A DNA stretch of 64,000 bases. Origin: Glaciecola punicea ACAM 611. GTDB lineage: Bacteria > Pseudomonadota > Gammaproteobacteria > Enterobacterales > Alteromonadaceae. Position numbers and translations under genes: made by a program. Below are positions 26,999 to 36,781 of the stretch, piece by piece. Each line of letters starts with the position of its first letter. The first letter of the stretch is position 1. Location: NCBI RefSeq assembly GCF_000252165.1, contig NZ_BAET01000007.1, positions 248,001-312,000 of the forward strand, read 5' to 3'. The notes under the pieces are model-generated. The model did not search any database and had not been told where the DNA came from. It saw only the letters and a program-made list of their open reading frames with translations.

Positions 26999-27223
26999 TT
27001 GGCTTTTCGCTTGTTAGGGGCATTCGCGGCAACGCAAATTATTTCTGTTTTCGAGTATCATCTGGCATTTGTCATAGTCTTTTTTTTTGCCAAAAAGTGT
27101 TTCTTGTTCAATTTTATTGAAACTCCAACGTGCAACAATTTGTCTGGCCTAAGTGTTAATTTTATTCCCTTCATTCCCTTCATAAATACCTTTTTTCAAT
27201 GCTCTTTTGGTAAAGCCAAGGAC

Positions 27224-28708
27224 TTACATACCGGTTAGTTGTTGAGCATAGCGCTGTAAAGACTGCAATATTTTCATCTTTTCAGGATATTGTTGATATT
27301 CTTGACTTAGTTCGTCAATCGATTCAAAGAACTCTTGTAAAGACAGACAGCTCTTTTTGTTACCTTGCGTAAGTCGCTCTTGTACGTGTTGCTGCCAGCG
27401 TGTTATTTCATTTTCATCTAAAAGGTTAGGGTAGTTGCGAGCGCGGTATCTGAACAATAGTTTGTTTAATAAGGCGCTTTCAAACTTACCACTAAAGGCT
27501 GCAAGCTGTTCTGGAAGCTGTTGCCTTACAAAGTCCTTGAGCCTTGTATCGGCTGGTGATGGAAAATCACTAGTGTATAGTTGTTCATCAATATTATCGG
27601 GCACAGGCTTAACGTCAGCTTGTGCATAAACACCTGTGCATAAGTCTTTTAAGTGGGGCAAATTTGCTAAACGTTTATAGTGTTTTATGGCAAGATCTAC
27701 ATCAATTCCTAATTGGGCTGCTCGTTCGCCAGACAGAGTTTTGATAGGCGCAACAAACGGGCATTTATTTATGGCGATATTGTATAGTCTGGGAGTATCT
27801 GCAACAGCATCAACCAAGGCGGCAGACGATGACGAGTCTGAAACCGAGGTCTGTGTAAATAAGGCTTGTTTTAACTGCTGTGGTTCATTTTCTTCAAATA
27901 AATTGATTGGTTTTAGTAAATCAATGCAGATAACCGCATTTTTATTATGAGGGTGTGAACATACAGGCATGATAATACTGCAACATCCCTGCACACTTGA
28001 GATAAAGCCACTTACATGCACAAAAATATTTTTTTGAAACTGCTGCAGCATGTCGTTTACGGTATGTTTATTGCGCAATTGCCAATAGTAGTCATACAGC
28101 TTAGGCTGCTTGGTCTTAATAAGTTTTGCAATATTAATGGTGGCATGTACATCAGACAGCGCATTGTGAGCCGCTGTATGTTCTATGCTATTGGCTTGCG
28201 TTAACGCTTCTAGTTTAAAGCAGGGCTTACCATCTTCATACAAAGGCCAGGCAATTTGCTGTGGCCGAAGTGCATAGCAAGCTCGCACCAAATCAATAAC
28301 ATCCCATCTGGAATTATTGTGCTTGAACTCGCGTTCGTAAACGGGGAATAAATTTCTAAACAGTAAATGCCGCGTTACTTCCTCGTCAAACTTCATGCTG
28401 TTATATCCTGCTACGCAGGTATTTTCTTGGCTAATTTGCTGATAAATTTTTTCAGCAAAGACGGGTTCTGGTAGACCCTTGTGTAAGCTGTAAAAAGGTG
28501 TGATACCAGTTACTAAACATGCTTTTGGATGAGGCAGATAGTCAAACGGCATTTTACATAACCAGTCGATACTGGCTTTATCATCAATTATATCTAAATT
28601 TAGATCGGTGCGAATAGCGGCAAATTGCACAGGAAAATCTACCTTTGGATTTATGCCGAAAGTTTCATAGTCGTGCCACAAAATGGTTTCTTGTATCTCA
28701 TTAGTCAT
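27224..28708 (-). CDS. sbcB: Exonuclease I (SbcB)
   Basis: A 494-residue 3'-to-5' single-strand DNA exonuclease of the DEDDh group, used in recombination and mismatch repair (E. coli ExoI is 475). The acidic motifs are visible: Exo I LWHDYETFGINP, Exo II AGYNSMKFDEEV, and Exo III HNALSDVHATINIAKLI with its histidine. The SH3-like and C-terminal clamp regions follow, with QHVQERLTQGNKKS near 440. GAGAAG seven bases before the ATG serves as ribosome site. It is a single-gene unit ahead of the liu operon, and about 300 bases separate the two. Confidence 0.95.
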   Translation of the reverse strand: MTNEIQETILWHDYETFGINPKVDFPVQFAAIRTDLNLDIIDDKASIDWLCKMPFDYLPHPKACLVTGITPFYSLHKGLPEPVFAEKIYQQISQENTCVAGYNSMKFDEEVTRHLLFRNLFPVYEREFKHNNSRWDVIDLVRACYALRPQQIAWPLYEDGKPCFKLEALTQANSIEHTAAHNALSDVHATINIAKLIKTKQPKLYDYYWQLRNKHTVNDMLQQFQKNIFVHVSGFISSVQGCCSIIMPVCSHPHNKNAVICIDLLKPINLFEENEPQQLKQALFTQTSVSDSSSSAALVDAVADTPRLYNIAINKCPFVAPIKTLSGERAAQLGIDVDLAIKHYKRLANLPHLKDLCTGVYAQADVKPVPDNIDEQLYTSDFPSPADTRLKDFVRQQLPEQLAAFSGKFESALLNKLLFRYRARNYPNLLDENEITRWQQHVQERLTQGNKKSCLSLQEFFESIDELSQEYQQYPEKMKILQSLQRYAQQLTGM

Positions 28709-28890
28709 TTATGTCTTCTCAATCTCCATTGGCGATGTGTAAGCTTGATTAGTAAGCGCTTGAATTTATTAGCTACTTTACACAACCGTTTTTAAATAGC
28801 GCTGCGTGCACCTACTGCTTTATGTATGCAGTTTTCAAAGACAGCTTGTGTGTCCATGATTATAACCTAAAGAAAAGACGAGATAGACTC

Positions 28891-28938
28891 AATCCTTATT
28901 TTTAAAAAAGTTATAAAGGATTATTTTTTATTTATTTT
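28891..28938 (+). terminator. Hairpin plus T-rich tract ahead of the small protein gene (possible attenuator)
   Basis: AATCCTT (28891-28897) pairs with AAGGATT (28916-28922); the T/A-rich middle can extend the stem, and ATTTTTTATTTATTTT follows. On the plus strand this has the shape of an intrinsic terminator. It lies 64 bases before the start codon at 29002, and no rightward gene ends just before it, so a leader attenuator is possible. Confidence 0.4.
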
Positions 28939-29001
28939 AGGAACAAACATAGAGTGTTTTTTTACTTTATTATGTACATAACGGTCAAAGGAATTTGCAA
29001 C

Positions 29002-29250
29002 ATGAATGAGTCAATCCTGCCCAATAACGAATACATAGAACAGCACAGCACAAGTGGCAACGATTTTGCGTTGAATAATCGCACCGCGCCTTTCTTTTCG
29101 ATGCGAAAGTTAAGAGTAATATACAATGAATTAGTGGATAGTACCGGTTTTGAGTATTCTTATTTCGACTCATTTAAGTATCAAGTATTAAACTCGACCG
29201 CGCCGCGGTTAGAGCTAAACAGATGGCAGTCAATCGCGGCTCGAAGGTAA
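29002..29250 (+). CDS. Small protein of unknown function (82 residues)
   Basis: ATG at 29002 follows AAAGGAA with good spacing; an upstream in-frame ATG at 28954 has none. The product starts MNESILPNNEYIEQH and carries a compact second half, FFSMRKLRVIYNELVDS then FEYSYFDSFKYQVLN and a basic end RWQSIAARR. It looks soluble: no signal peptide or membrane segment. I recognise no family. It lies alone between divergent sbcB and the isoaspartyl peptidase, 147 bases before the latter. Coding status is supported by ribosome site and aromatic/charged pattern. Confidence 0.55.
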   Translation: MNESILPNNEYIEQHSTSGNDFALNNRTAPFFSMRKLRVIYNELVDSTGFEYSYFDSFKYQVLNSTAPRLELNRWQSIAARR

Positions 29251-29351
29251 TCGAAAGCAGATAATGAGATAAATAGATACTTGAGTACGACATTTACACT
29301 CTATTCTTAAACTCATTACCTAAAAGCATGTAAGACATTGGACATTTTTAA

Positions 29352-29396
29352 ATAATCCTCTTATTCTGCACTTCTGATTAGAATAAGAGGGATTAT
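29352..29396 (+). promoter_or_regulatory. Long hairpin that buries the Shine-Dalgarno of the isoaspartyl peptidase gene
   Basis: The left arm (29352-29367) is ATAATCCTCTTATTCT and the right arm (29380-29396) is AGAATAAGAGGGATTAT. They pair over 16 base pairs with one bulged G (29389) and a 12-base loop. The right arm contains the whole AGAGGGA ribosome site of the ATG at 29398. No T-run follows, so it is a poor terminator. If this start is used, the fold would block ribosomes until opened by a factor, heat or coupled translation. Confidence 0.6.
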
Positions 29397-29397
29397 C

Positions 29398-30567
29398 ATG
29401 CTATTAGCTATTTTGCACCGCTCACCCCAAAAAAATAAGGCGTCGTTAGGCACAAATATTGGTCCTGATAAACATTCAAGCAAAGCTATGAAAAAACCGT
29501 CATGGTTAAATTCCTACAAGCCTGCTAATCTTGTTATGTCGCTGTATTTGCTTCAATTTGCCGCAAGCGCGGTAAGTGCTGATTTGATAAAAGATACTCT
29601 AGATGCCCCAAAAGTTGCGATTGCCATTCATGGTGGTGCGGGCACTATTTTAAAAACAAACATGACAGCCCAACAGGAAGCCGAATATATAGACATCTTG
29701 ACCAAAGCGATTAAAAGCGGTCATGAGCAGCTAATGCTAGGCAAAGACGGCACAGAGGCTGTTACTGCTGCAATTATGATCATGGAAGACTCACCGTTAT
29801 TCAATGCGGGTAAGGGAGCGGTTTACACCTATGAAGGCATACATGAATTAGACGCTTCCATTATGCATGGCGAACAAAAACAAGCGGGCGCCGTAGCCGG
29901 TATTAAGACAATCAAAAACCCGATTTTAGCTGCTTTATTAGTCATGCAAAAGTCTGAGCATGTTATGCTTACAGGCACCGGCGCCGAGGCATTTTCAAAG
30001 CTGCATAATTTGGAAACGGTGCCAAATAGCTACTTCAATACGCAGCGCCGCTTTGAGTCTTTGCAAAAAGCTAAAAAACGTATTGACACAGCCGCGGCTA
30101 ACGCGCAAAAGCCTATCCGTAACCAAGATCTAATTGAATATCAAGATCATAAATATGGCACAGTAGGGGCGGTGGTTTTAGACGCCAACGGCAACTTGGT
30201 GGCAGGCACCTCAACCGGTGGCATGACCGCTAAACGCTATGGGCGAGTAGGCGATTCTCCCATTATAGGCGCGGGTACCTATGCCAACAATCAATCTTGT
30301 GCAGTGTCGGCTACCGGCCACGGCGAGTATTTTATTCGCCACAACGTAGCATCCGATATTTGTGCTCGTGTGCAGTACCAAGGAGTCAGCCTTGATGAGG
30401 CCGCCAATACTGTTATGTTTGATGTGCTTAACGAGCAAGCCGGCAGTGGCGGCGTTATAGCGATTGATAACAAAGGCAATATTGCGATGCCTTTTAACAC
30501 TCCAGGTATGTATCGTGCCAGTATAGACACCAACGGCACGCTAACCGTAAAAATATATAAAGACTAA
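29398..30567 (+). CDS. iaaA: Isoaspartyl peptidase/L-asparaginase (Ntn hydrolase), exported
   Basis: A type-2 asparaginase-like enzyme that self-cleaves into two chains and removes isoaspartyl residues from peptides. IAIHGGAGTI opens the domain, SPLFNAGKGAVYTYEG lies mid-alpha chain, and HKYGTVGAVVLDANG holds the nucleophile T255 after the Gly at the cleavage point, followed by GTSTGGMTAKRYGRVGDSPI, which binds the substrate. Two starts compete. ATG 29398 (389 residues) has AGAGGGA, but inside a hairpin. ATG 29488 begins MKKPSWLNSYKPANLVMSLY, a good signal peptide ending ASAVSA, but lacks a clear ribosome site. Either way a signal-like segment indicates the periplasm. hrpA begins at the very next base. 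Confidence 0.88.
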   Translation: MLLAILHRSPQKNKASLGTNIGPDKHSSKAMKKPSWLNSYKPANLVMSLYLLQFAASAVSADLIKDTLDAPKVAIAIHGGAGTILKTNMTAQQEAEYIDILTKAIKSGHEQLMLGKDGTEAVTAAIMIMEDSPLFNAGKGAVYTYEGIHELDASIMHGEQKQAGAVAGIKTIKNPILAALLVMQKSEHVMLTGTGAEAFSKLHNLETVPNSYFNTQRRFESLQKAKKRIDTAAANAQKPIRNQDLIEYQDHKYGTVGAVVLDANGNLVAGTSTGGMTAKRYGRVGDSPIIGAGTYANNQSCAVSATGHGEYFIRHNVASDICARVQYQGVSLDEAANTVMFDVLNEQAGSGGVIAIDNKGNIAMPFNTPGMYRASIDTNGTLTVKIYKD

Positions 30568-33500
30568 ATGACCATTTCTACAAGCCTTTCAACGCAGCTC
30601 GACAAATGTAAACTTCAAGACCAGCTGGCACTTAAGCGCCGCTGGTCAAAATTAAACACTATTAAGGACAGCGAGAAGAAAGAACTCGCTGTTCTAGCAT
30701 GGCAAGAAAGCCTTGAAGCCGCGCAGCAAAAGTTGAGCGTACGCACCAATGTGAAGGTATTTATTGAATACCCATCACTGCCGGTGTCTGATAAAAAAGA
30801 AGATATTAAAGCACTGATTGCCAAACATCAGGTGGTGATAATTGCGGGCGAGACCGGCTCAGGTAAAACCACCCAGCTACCCAAAATGTGTTTAGAACTC
30901 GGCCTCGGCCGTAAAGGCATGATTGGGCATACTCAACCACGGCGACTAGCGGCGCGCAGTGTGGCAGCAAGAATTGCTGAAGAGCTTAAGACCAGTGTGG
31001 GTCAGGTAGTAGGCTGTAAGGTGCGGTTTTCAGAACAAGTGTCTGACATTAGCCTGATTAAGCTATTAACCGACGGTATGCTGTTAGCCGAAATGCAGCA
31101 AGACAAACTTTTGAGTCAGTACGACACCATCATTATTGATGAAGCGCATGAACGCAGCCTTAATATTGACTTTTTGCTGGGATATTTGAAGCGAATTTTG
31201 CCTGAAAGACCTGACTTAAAAATTATTATTACCTCGGCCACCATAGATCCTCAGCGCTTTTCTGAGCACTTTAACCACGCGCCAATTGTGGAGGTGAGCG
31301 GCCGCAGCTTCGCCGTTGATATTCAATATCGCAATTATGTTGAGCAGCAGCAGGCTGAGGATCAGATTGAGGCGATTAGCCTTGCGGTAGAAGAGCTTTT
31401 TGCCCACGGCCGCGGCGATATCTTGGTTTTTTTAAGCAGCGAACGAGAAATTAGAGAAACCCAGCAGGCCCTGCAAAAGAAACAGTATACGCACACTGAG
31501 GTTATTCCGCTTTACGCAAGACTCAGCGCCAGTGATCAGCAAAAGATTTTTCACCCACAGGGGCGAAGACGTATTGTCCTATCTACCAACGTGGCGGAAA
31601 CCTCTTTAACCGTGCCGGGCATAAAATATGTCATAGACACTGGCTTGGTAAGAATGTCACGCTATAGCCATCGTCTTAAAGTACAGCGTTTGCCCATAGA
31701 GGCTATTTCACAGGCGTCAGCTAAACAAAGAGCAGGGCGCTGCGGCAGAACCTCTAAAGGTATTTGCATTCGTTTATACAGCGAACAAGACTTTTTATCG
31801 CGCCCTGAGTTCACGGATCCTGAAATTACCCGAACCCATTTAAGCAGTGTTATTCTACAAATGCTTAATTTAGGCTTAGGTGAAATTCAACAGTTTGAAT
31901 TTATTCAGCCGCCACAAGAAAAGTTTATTACTGACGGCGTGCGCTTATTACAAGAACTCCAAGCCGTTGATATTAAAAAAGGCCGCCTATATTTAAATGA
32001 GCAAGGCCGAAAAATGGCGCGCTTCCCTCTAGATCCCAAGTACGCGCGTATGCTGCTGGCTGCGGGAGAAACCGATTGTGTGTCTGAGGTAATGGTAATA
32101 ACGGCAGGTCTTAGCGTACAGGATCCGCGTGAGCGTCCGCACGACAAACAGCAAAAAGCAGATTTGGCGCACGCTGAATTTGCTGACAAAGATTCAGATT
32201 TAATTAGTTTGTTGAATTTGTATCAAGCATTCAAAGCTCAGCAAAAAGAATTGACGCAAAATCAGCTCAGAAAATGGTGCTTACAGCATTTTGTGCATTA
32301 TCAGCGCATGCGAGAATGGCAAGATATTACTCATCAGGTAAAACACATGCTGGTATCGGTAGGCTTGCGTTTAAATAAAGAACAAGCTGATTATCAAAAA
32401 ATTCACACCGCAATGGCCATTGGCCTGCTGTCGCAGATAGGCTTAAAAGATCTTAATCATGAATATTTAGGCGCGCGTAACAGCAAATTTAAGATATTTC
32501 CCGGTTCGGCTTTGTTCAAGTCACAGCCTAAATGGATTATGGCGGGTGAGCTGGTAGAAACTACCAACCTGTATGCTAGGCAAGTCGCCAAAATTGAAAC
32601 GCAGTGGATTGAAGCTATCGCTCAGCATCTACTGAATAAAAATTATGTGGAAGCGCATTGGAGCAAAAAGCGTGGGGCGGTAATGGCGTATATGAATGCC
32701 TTGCTGTTTGGTTTGCCCATTGTATCTAAACGCTTGGTTAACTATTCAAGCGTTGATCATGTGCACACCCGACAGCTCTTCATTCGACACGCGCTCGTGC
32801 AAGGCGAGACCAAACTACAGTATGCTTTTTTAAGCAGTAATCAAGCCCTAGTGGAAGACATTCAATTACTTGAAAAAAAGACCCGCCGCAGAGATATTTT
32901 AGCAGACGAAGAAGACTTAGTTGCCTTTTATGAGACGCGCGTTGACGAACATGTTTGCAGCGAGCAAAGCTTTACAAAATGGTGGCGCAATGCTAGCCAA
33001 AGAACGCCTGACTTACTCAACTTTGAAAAACATGAATTATTAAAACGCGATGCCAGTGATATTACGGAGGCCGCGTTTCCTGACACATGGCACCAAGGCA
33101 GTTTGGTGCTGGCGTTGGAGTACCAGTTTGAACCTAACAAAGAGCTTGATGGCATAATTTTGCTCATTCCTATTGAGCTGCTTAACCAAGTTAAAAATAT
33201 AGGGTTTGACTGGCTAGTGCCAGGCTTACGTCATGAGCTACTGGTGGCTTTAATTAAGTCATTGCCCAAGCGCTTAAGACGTAATTTTGTGCCTGCACCC
33301 GACTACGCCAATGCTTGTTTGCATGAACTCCAAGGCACCGATCAGCAAGGCAACGTGCTGTCTATTACCCAAGCTTTTGCACTTAAGCTATTCAAAATGT
33401 CTGGGGTTGCGCTAAGCAGTGACGACTTCAGCATTGAAGGGCTCGACTCACACCTCACGATTAATTTTAAGGTGGTTGACAATAAAGGCCAGCAAGTGGC

Positions 33501-34464
33501 GGTCAATAAATCGCTGCCAGCGCTCAAGCAACAGCTGCATAAGCAGTTAAAGCAGACCATAGACAAAGTCGTTACCAGCGATATTGAAAAGCAAGATATT
33601 AGCAGTTTTGAGGCAGAAAACTTGCCAACCGTATATACTCAATCGCAAAGCGGCTTTGAGGTAAAGGCTTATCCAGCCCTAAGTGCAGCGGGTAAACAGG
33701 TAGATATTAAACTGTTTACCTCAAAGGCTGAGGCTGAAAACGCACATAAGCTTGGCATGATTATGCTGATTAAAAAAAATGTCCCTTCGCCCATGAAATA
33801 CTTGCAGGAGAAACTGCCAAATAAAGCAAAACTCAGTCTGTATTTTAATCCCTTTGGTCAAATTCAAAAGCTCATTGACGACATTATTGATGCGTCGGTA
33901 GATGATCTACTAAAGGCGTTTGGTGGCCCAAGCAATATTCGTAGTCAGCATGAGTATAAAAAAGCCTTAGAAGTGGTGCGCATCAAGCTAAACGCCAAGG
34001 CTTTAGACATTGCAAAACAGGTTGAAACGGGGCTGGCCATAGCAAATCAGATTCAAAAACACTGCAAAGGCTCTATCCCTTTACCCTTAGTTGCCCACGT
34101 TGGACATATAAAACAGCATTTATCTGAACTGGTATATAAGGGCTTTGTGTTTGATTTTGGATTAGCACGACTGCCCGATTGGAACCGCTATTTGAAAGGT
34201 TTACTGCAAAGGTGCGAAAAATTAAAGGTGGATGCGAGTCGCGACAGGCTAAACCAGCTAGAAATAGATAAAGCGCTTAATTTGTTTGCAAGCACTCAAA
34301 CGCAGCTAGATAGGCAGTTGCGCAAAAGCAACGAGTTAGCACTGGTAAAAGAAATGGTAGAAGAGTTTCGAATTTCTTTATACGCGCAGCAATTAGGGAC
34401 AAAATACCCCATTTCGCTTAAACGAATCTCTATAAAACTCCAAGAAATTGCAATCACCAGTTGA
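30568..34464 (+). CDS. hrpA: ATP-dependent RNA helicase HrpA
   Basis: A 1298-residue DEAH-box RNA helicase; E. coli HrpA is 1300. Walker A GETGSGKTTQLPKMCLELG is near 93, the Q-P-R-R-L-A-A block (TQPRRLAARSVAARIAEEL) follows, DEAH is in IIIDEAHERSLNIDFLLGYL near 190, SAT in IIITSATIDPQRF, and motif VI is QRAGRCGRTSKGICIRLYS. The winged-helix/ratchet and OB regions follow, then the long HrpA-specific C-terminal half (DUF3418). HrpA resolves stalled colliding ribosomes in E. coli. The ATG abuts the peptidase stop (TAA-ATG), so the two are translationally coupled. Confidence 0.96.
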   Translation: MTISTSLSTQLDKCKLQDQLALKRRWSKLNTIKDSEKKELAVLAWQESLEAAQQKLSVRTNVKVFIEYPSLPVSDKKEDIKALIAKHQVVIIAGETGSGKTTQLPKMCLELGLGRKGMIGHTQPRRLAARSVAARIAEELKTSVGQVVGCKVRFSEQVSDISLIKLLTDGMLLAEMQQDKLLSQYDTIIIDEAHERSLNIDFLLGYLKRILPERPDLKIIITSATIDPQRFSEHFNHAPIVEVSGRSFAVDIQYRNYVEQQQAEDQIEAISLAVEELFAHGRGDILVFLSSEREIRETQQALQKKQYTHTEVIPLYARLSASDQQKIFHPQGRRRIVLSTNVAETSLTVPGIKYVIDTGLVRMSRYSHRLKVQRLPIEAISQASAKQRAGRCGRTSKGICIRLYSEQDFLSRPEFTDPEITRTHLSSVILQMLNLGLGEIQQFEFIQPPQEKFITDGVRLLQELQAVDIKKGRLYLNEQGRKMARFPLDPKYARMLLAAGETDCVSEVMVITAGLSVQDPRERPHDKQQKADLAHAEFADKDSDLISLLNLYQAFKAQQKELTQNQLRKWCLQHFVHYQRMREWQDITHQVKHMLVSVGLRLNKEQADYQKIHTAMAIGLLSQIGLKDLNHEYLGARNSKFKIFPGSALFKSQPKWIMAGELVETTNLYARQVAKIETQWIEAIAQHLLNKNYVEAHWSKKRGAVMAYMNALLFGLPIVSKRLVNYSSVDHVHTRQLFIRHALVQGETKLQYAFLSSNQALVEDIQLLEKKTRRRDILADEEDLVAFYETRVDEHVCSEQSFTKWWRNASQRTPDLLNFEKHELLKRDASDITEAAFPDTWHQGSLVLALEYQFEPNKELDGIILLIPIELLNQVKNIGFDWLVPGLRHELLVALIKSLPKRLRRNFVPAPDYANACLHELQGTDQQGNVLSITQAFALKLFKMSGVALSSDDFSIEGLDSHLTINFKVVDNKGQQVAVNKSLPALKQQLHKQLKQTIDKVVTSDIEKQDISSFEAENLPTVYTQSQSGFEVKAYPALSAAGKQVDIKLFTSKAEAENAHKLGMIMLIKKNVPSPMKYLQEKLPNKAKLSLYFNPFGQIQKLIDDIIDASVDDLLKAFGGPSNIRSQHEYKKALEVVRIKLNAKALDIAKQVETGLAIANQIQKHCKGSIPLPLVAHVGHIKQHLSELVYKGFVFDFGLARLPDWNRYLKGLLQRCEKLKVDASRDRLNQLEIDKALNLFASTQTQLDRQLRKSNELALVKEMVEEFRISLYAQQLGTKYPISLKRISIKLQEIAITS

Positions 34465-34828
34465 CAGCGTAAAGGCTAAGCCATATGAATTAACACCAGA
34501 TTTACAAAGCAAACACTAAGACAGGTTTTTTACTTATATATGCTAATAGCATTTAAGACTCAATCGTTACAGGTTAATACACAAGCTAGGTGAGTTCAGT
34601 CCCAACGATGCAATTATTTATAGTGTAATATTTTCGTATGTACACTAGTACACCAGCAAAATAGAGGGAATTATTAGGGTTGAGGAATTAAGTCCTTCAA
34701 CTTCATTTATAAACTTAAAACCGTTGAGTTTAGCCCAGAAGAATATTATAAATGGGACTATTGAAAGGCGTAATAATTAACGATATCTAGTAACTAAGAT
34801 AAATTTATGTATTGCTATTTAACAAACC
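34465..34828. other. Gene-free gap between convergent hrpA and rlmI
   Basis: The 364 bases hold no convincing gene. Two small inverted repeats are visible: TGTAC-ACTA-GTACA at 34639-34652 and GTTGAGGA/TCCTTCAAC with a six-base loop at 34679-34701. The second is followed by a weak TTCATTTAT on the plus strand and might end hrpA transcription. A 17-codon frame around 34710-34760 (ending PEEYYKWDY) looks protein-like but has no start or ribosome site. Confidence 0.35.
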
Positions 34829-36139
34829 CTATATCGAGGTGTTTTTAACGCACACCAAACCTTTCAGGTAATAACCTTCTGGGAAGTAACTTGCCACCAT
34901 ATGGTCGTAGTCTTGGTGGAGGCGCTGAACAATGCTTAAACTGGTGTTGGCATCTAAGGCGGCATCGGCCACTATTTTTCCGAATAAATCTGCAGGCATT
35001 AAGCCAGAGCAGCTAAACGTAATAAGCACACCGCCTTCTTCTAATAACTCGCAGGCTAAGCGGTTAATATCTTTATACCCTCTGGATGCTCTTACAAGGT
35101 GTCGTTTATTTTCAATGAACTTAGGTGGGTCCATAATTATTACGTCAAACTTATCGCCGTTTTGGTGATAAGTTCGCAGTTGTTCAAATACATCTGCTTT
35201 TACGTCAATGACTCGACTCGGGATGCCGCTGTTATTCTCGCCACCGATATTTGCTTTTGTACCATCGTTAGCGTTAATAGCTGCGTGTGAATTAACGTCA
35301 TCCTTAGCGCTAGAGTCAGGATTGTCAGCATGCTCAGTGCTTATATTAAGCGATAAGTTACGCTTACCTGTATCAAGGGCGGCTTGTGACACATCAATGT
35401 TGGTTACGTGCTTAGCGCCATTAAGCGCTGCGTAAACGCCGAACGTACCAGAATAACTAAAACAATTTAACACTTTTTTGCCAGCGCAGTAACTGCCAGC
35501 AATTTCACGATTTAGGCGCTGATCCAAATAAAAACCTGTTTTATGGCCATTTAGCAGATCTACTTCTATTTTGACATTGTTTTCGGTAATGATAACAGTG
35601 TCAGGCAGGATGCCTGTATGGGTCTTCACGAGTAATTCTAAGCCTTCTTTTTTACGCACTTCAACGTCAGAGCGCTCATGAATACAGGCCTGTGGGAATA
35701 GTGCTTTAAGCGCATACACAATTTTTGATTTGTGTTTTTCACCACCTGCGCTCAACACTTGCATGACAACTACATTGTTGTACACATCAATTGTGATACC
35801 GGGCAGTCCGTCAGATTCACCTGCCACTAAGCGAAAAGCATTGGTGCGAGATTTTAGCAGCCACGGTTTGCGCAGATCAAATGCGCGCTGAATTTTATTT
35901 TTGAAAAAACTGTTGTCTATAATGGCGTCTTTGTTAAAGCTCCATACGCGCGCTCTAATTTGAGAATGAGGTGAGTAGGCGGCTTTCGCCAGCCATTCAC
36001 CCTTAGATGACATTATGTCAACGGTGGCGCCTATTCTGGGCATGCCCACTTCTTCTTCTATTGCGCCTTCAAATATCCATGGATGCTTGCGCAATAATGA
36101 CTTCTCGCGTTCTTCTTTCAGTATTAGCGCTGCGTTCAT
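34829..36139 (-). CDS. rlmI: 23S rRNA (cytosine-1962 C5) methyltransferase RlmI, with an insertion
   Basis: A 436-residue SAM-dependent methyltransferase; E. coli RlmI is 396. The N-terminal PUA-like part has [13 protein letters not shown]. The catalytic domain has [17 protein letters not shown] motif [21 protein letters not shown], the ribose-binding acid in [12 protein letters not shown], motif [10 protein letters not shown], and the catalytic cysteine in FSCSGLM. Between the second and third SAM-fold strands, residues about 268-312, is an extra block rich in Asn, Asp, Ala and Ser (for example [20 protein letters not shown]), which accounts for the extra length. The frame is kept and downstream motifs are intact, so the insertion is probably a surface loop. 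The ATG overlaps the rnhA stop by four bases. Confidence 0.92.
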   Translation of the reverse strand: MNAALILKEEREKSLLRKHPWIFEGAIEEEVGMPRIGATVDIMSSKGEWLAKAAYSPHSQIRARVWSFNKDAIIDNSFFKNKIQRAFDLRKPWLLKSRTNAFRLVAGESDGLPGITIDVYNNVVVMQVLSAGGEKHKSKIVYALKALFPQACIHERSDVEVRKKEGLELLVKTHTGILPDTVIITENNVKIEVDLLNGHKTGFYLDQRLNREIAGSYCAGKKVLNCFSYSGTFGVYAALNGAKHVTNIDVSQAALDTGKRNLSLNISTEHADNPDSSAKDDVNSHAAINANDGTKANIGGENNSGIPSRVIDVKADVFEQLRTYHQNGDKFDVIIMDPPKFIENKRHLVRASRGYKDINRLACELLEEGGVLITFSCSGLMPADLFGKIVADAALDANTSLSIVQRLHQDYDHMVASYFPEGYYLKGLVCVKNTSI

Positions 36140-36600
36140 TGTTCTGTAAATCCTGTATCTTGGGGCAGATTGCTACTACCGGCGGCTATTCTGGCCAAAT
36201 CGTCTACCAGTTCATTTTGGGGGTGGCCGTTGTGTGCTTTTACCCAATGCCAAGTAACACGCTGTTGTTGGCAGGCTGCGTCAAGCTGTTGCCAAAGGTC
36301 GGCATTTTTAACGGGTTTTTTATTACTAGTACGCCAGCCGTTTTTCTTCCAGTTATGGATCCACTGATTAATCCCGTTTTTCACATACTGACTGTCGGTA
36401 TACAGATTAACTTCGCAGGTTTCTTTTAACTGGTTGAGCGCATTTATGGGCGCGAGTAACTCCATCCTGTTATTTGTAGTGTGAGCAAAGCCTGCGCTTA
36501 TTTCTTTATTGGCATTGTTAAATTCTAACAGTGCGCCCCAACCCCCCGGGCCTGGGTTACCTAGGCATGAGCCATCAGTATAAATGTTTACTTTTTTCAT
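36136..36600 (-). CDS. rnhA: Ribonuclease HI
   Basis: A 154-residue RNase HI that cuts the RNA strand of RNA-DNA hybrids in the cytosol. All catalytic acids are visible: D in [20 protein letters not shown] in [15 protein letters not shown] in [14 protein letters not shown], and the last D in [12 protein letters not shown]. The basic handle [15 protein letters not shown] is present. Length matches E. coli (155). It is divergent from dnaQ, a neighbourhood conserved in gammaproteobacteria, and overlaps rlmI by four bases. Confidence 0.97.
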   Translation of the reverse strand: MKKVNIYTDGSCLGNPGPGGWGALLEFNNANKEISAGFAHTTNNRMELLAPINALNQLKETCEVNLYTDSQYVKNGINQWIHNWKKNGWRTSNKKPVKNADLWQQLDAACQQQRVTWHWVKAHNGHPQNELVDDLARIAAGSSNLPQDTGFTEQ

Positions 36601-36781
36601 ATTGGAATATGTTCACTTCTTTTTGCTACTAAGACGTGCCTAAATTGATAAGATATTGCTGGCATAGGGCATAAAACACGCTAAATAAAAATTTCACGTT
36701 TTGGTATGGGCAGCCGCGATGGCCGATAGTATACTATTGCCACGCATTAAATAGCACCACAAAGTAAGAGAATAATACAAC

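Noticed and set aside
27061-27110. Terminator in the T-rich stretch between sbcB and liuR
   Set aside because: The only pairing is CTTTTT with AAAAAG around TGCC, too weak, and it is not placed correctly for either strand's gene end.
36007-36429. A 140-codon plus-strand frame
   Set aside because: It covers the rlmI/rnhA junction in antisense, where both real genes have full motif support.
9757-36600. Genomic island splitting the lol operon
   Set aside because: The block holds core genes (hrpA, sbcB, rnhA, dnaQ), has no mobility gene or visible flanking repeat, and no obvious composition change; rearrangement is more likely than an imported island.
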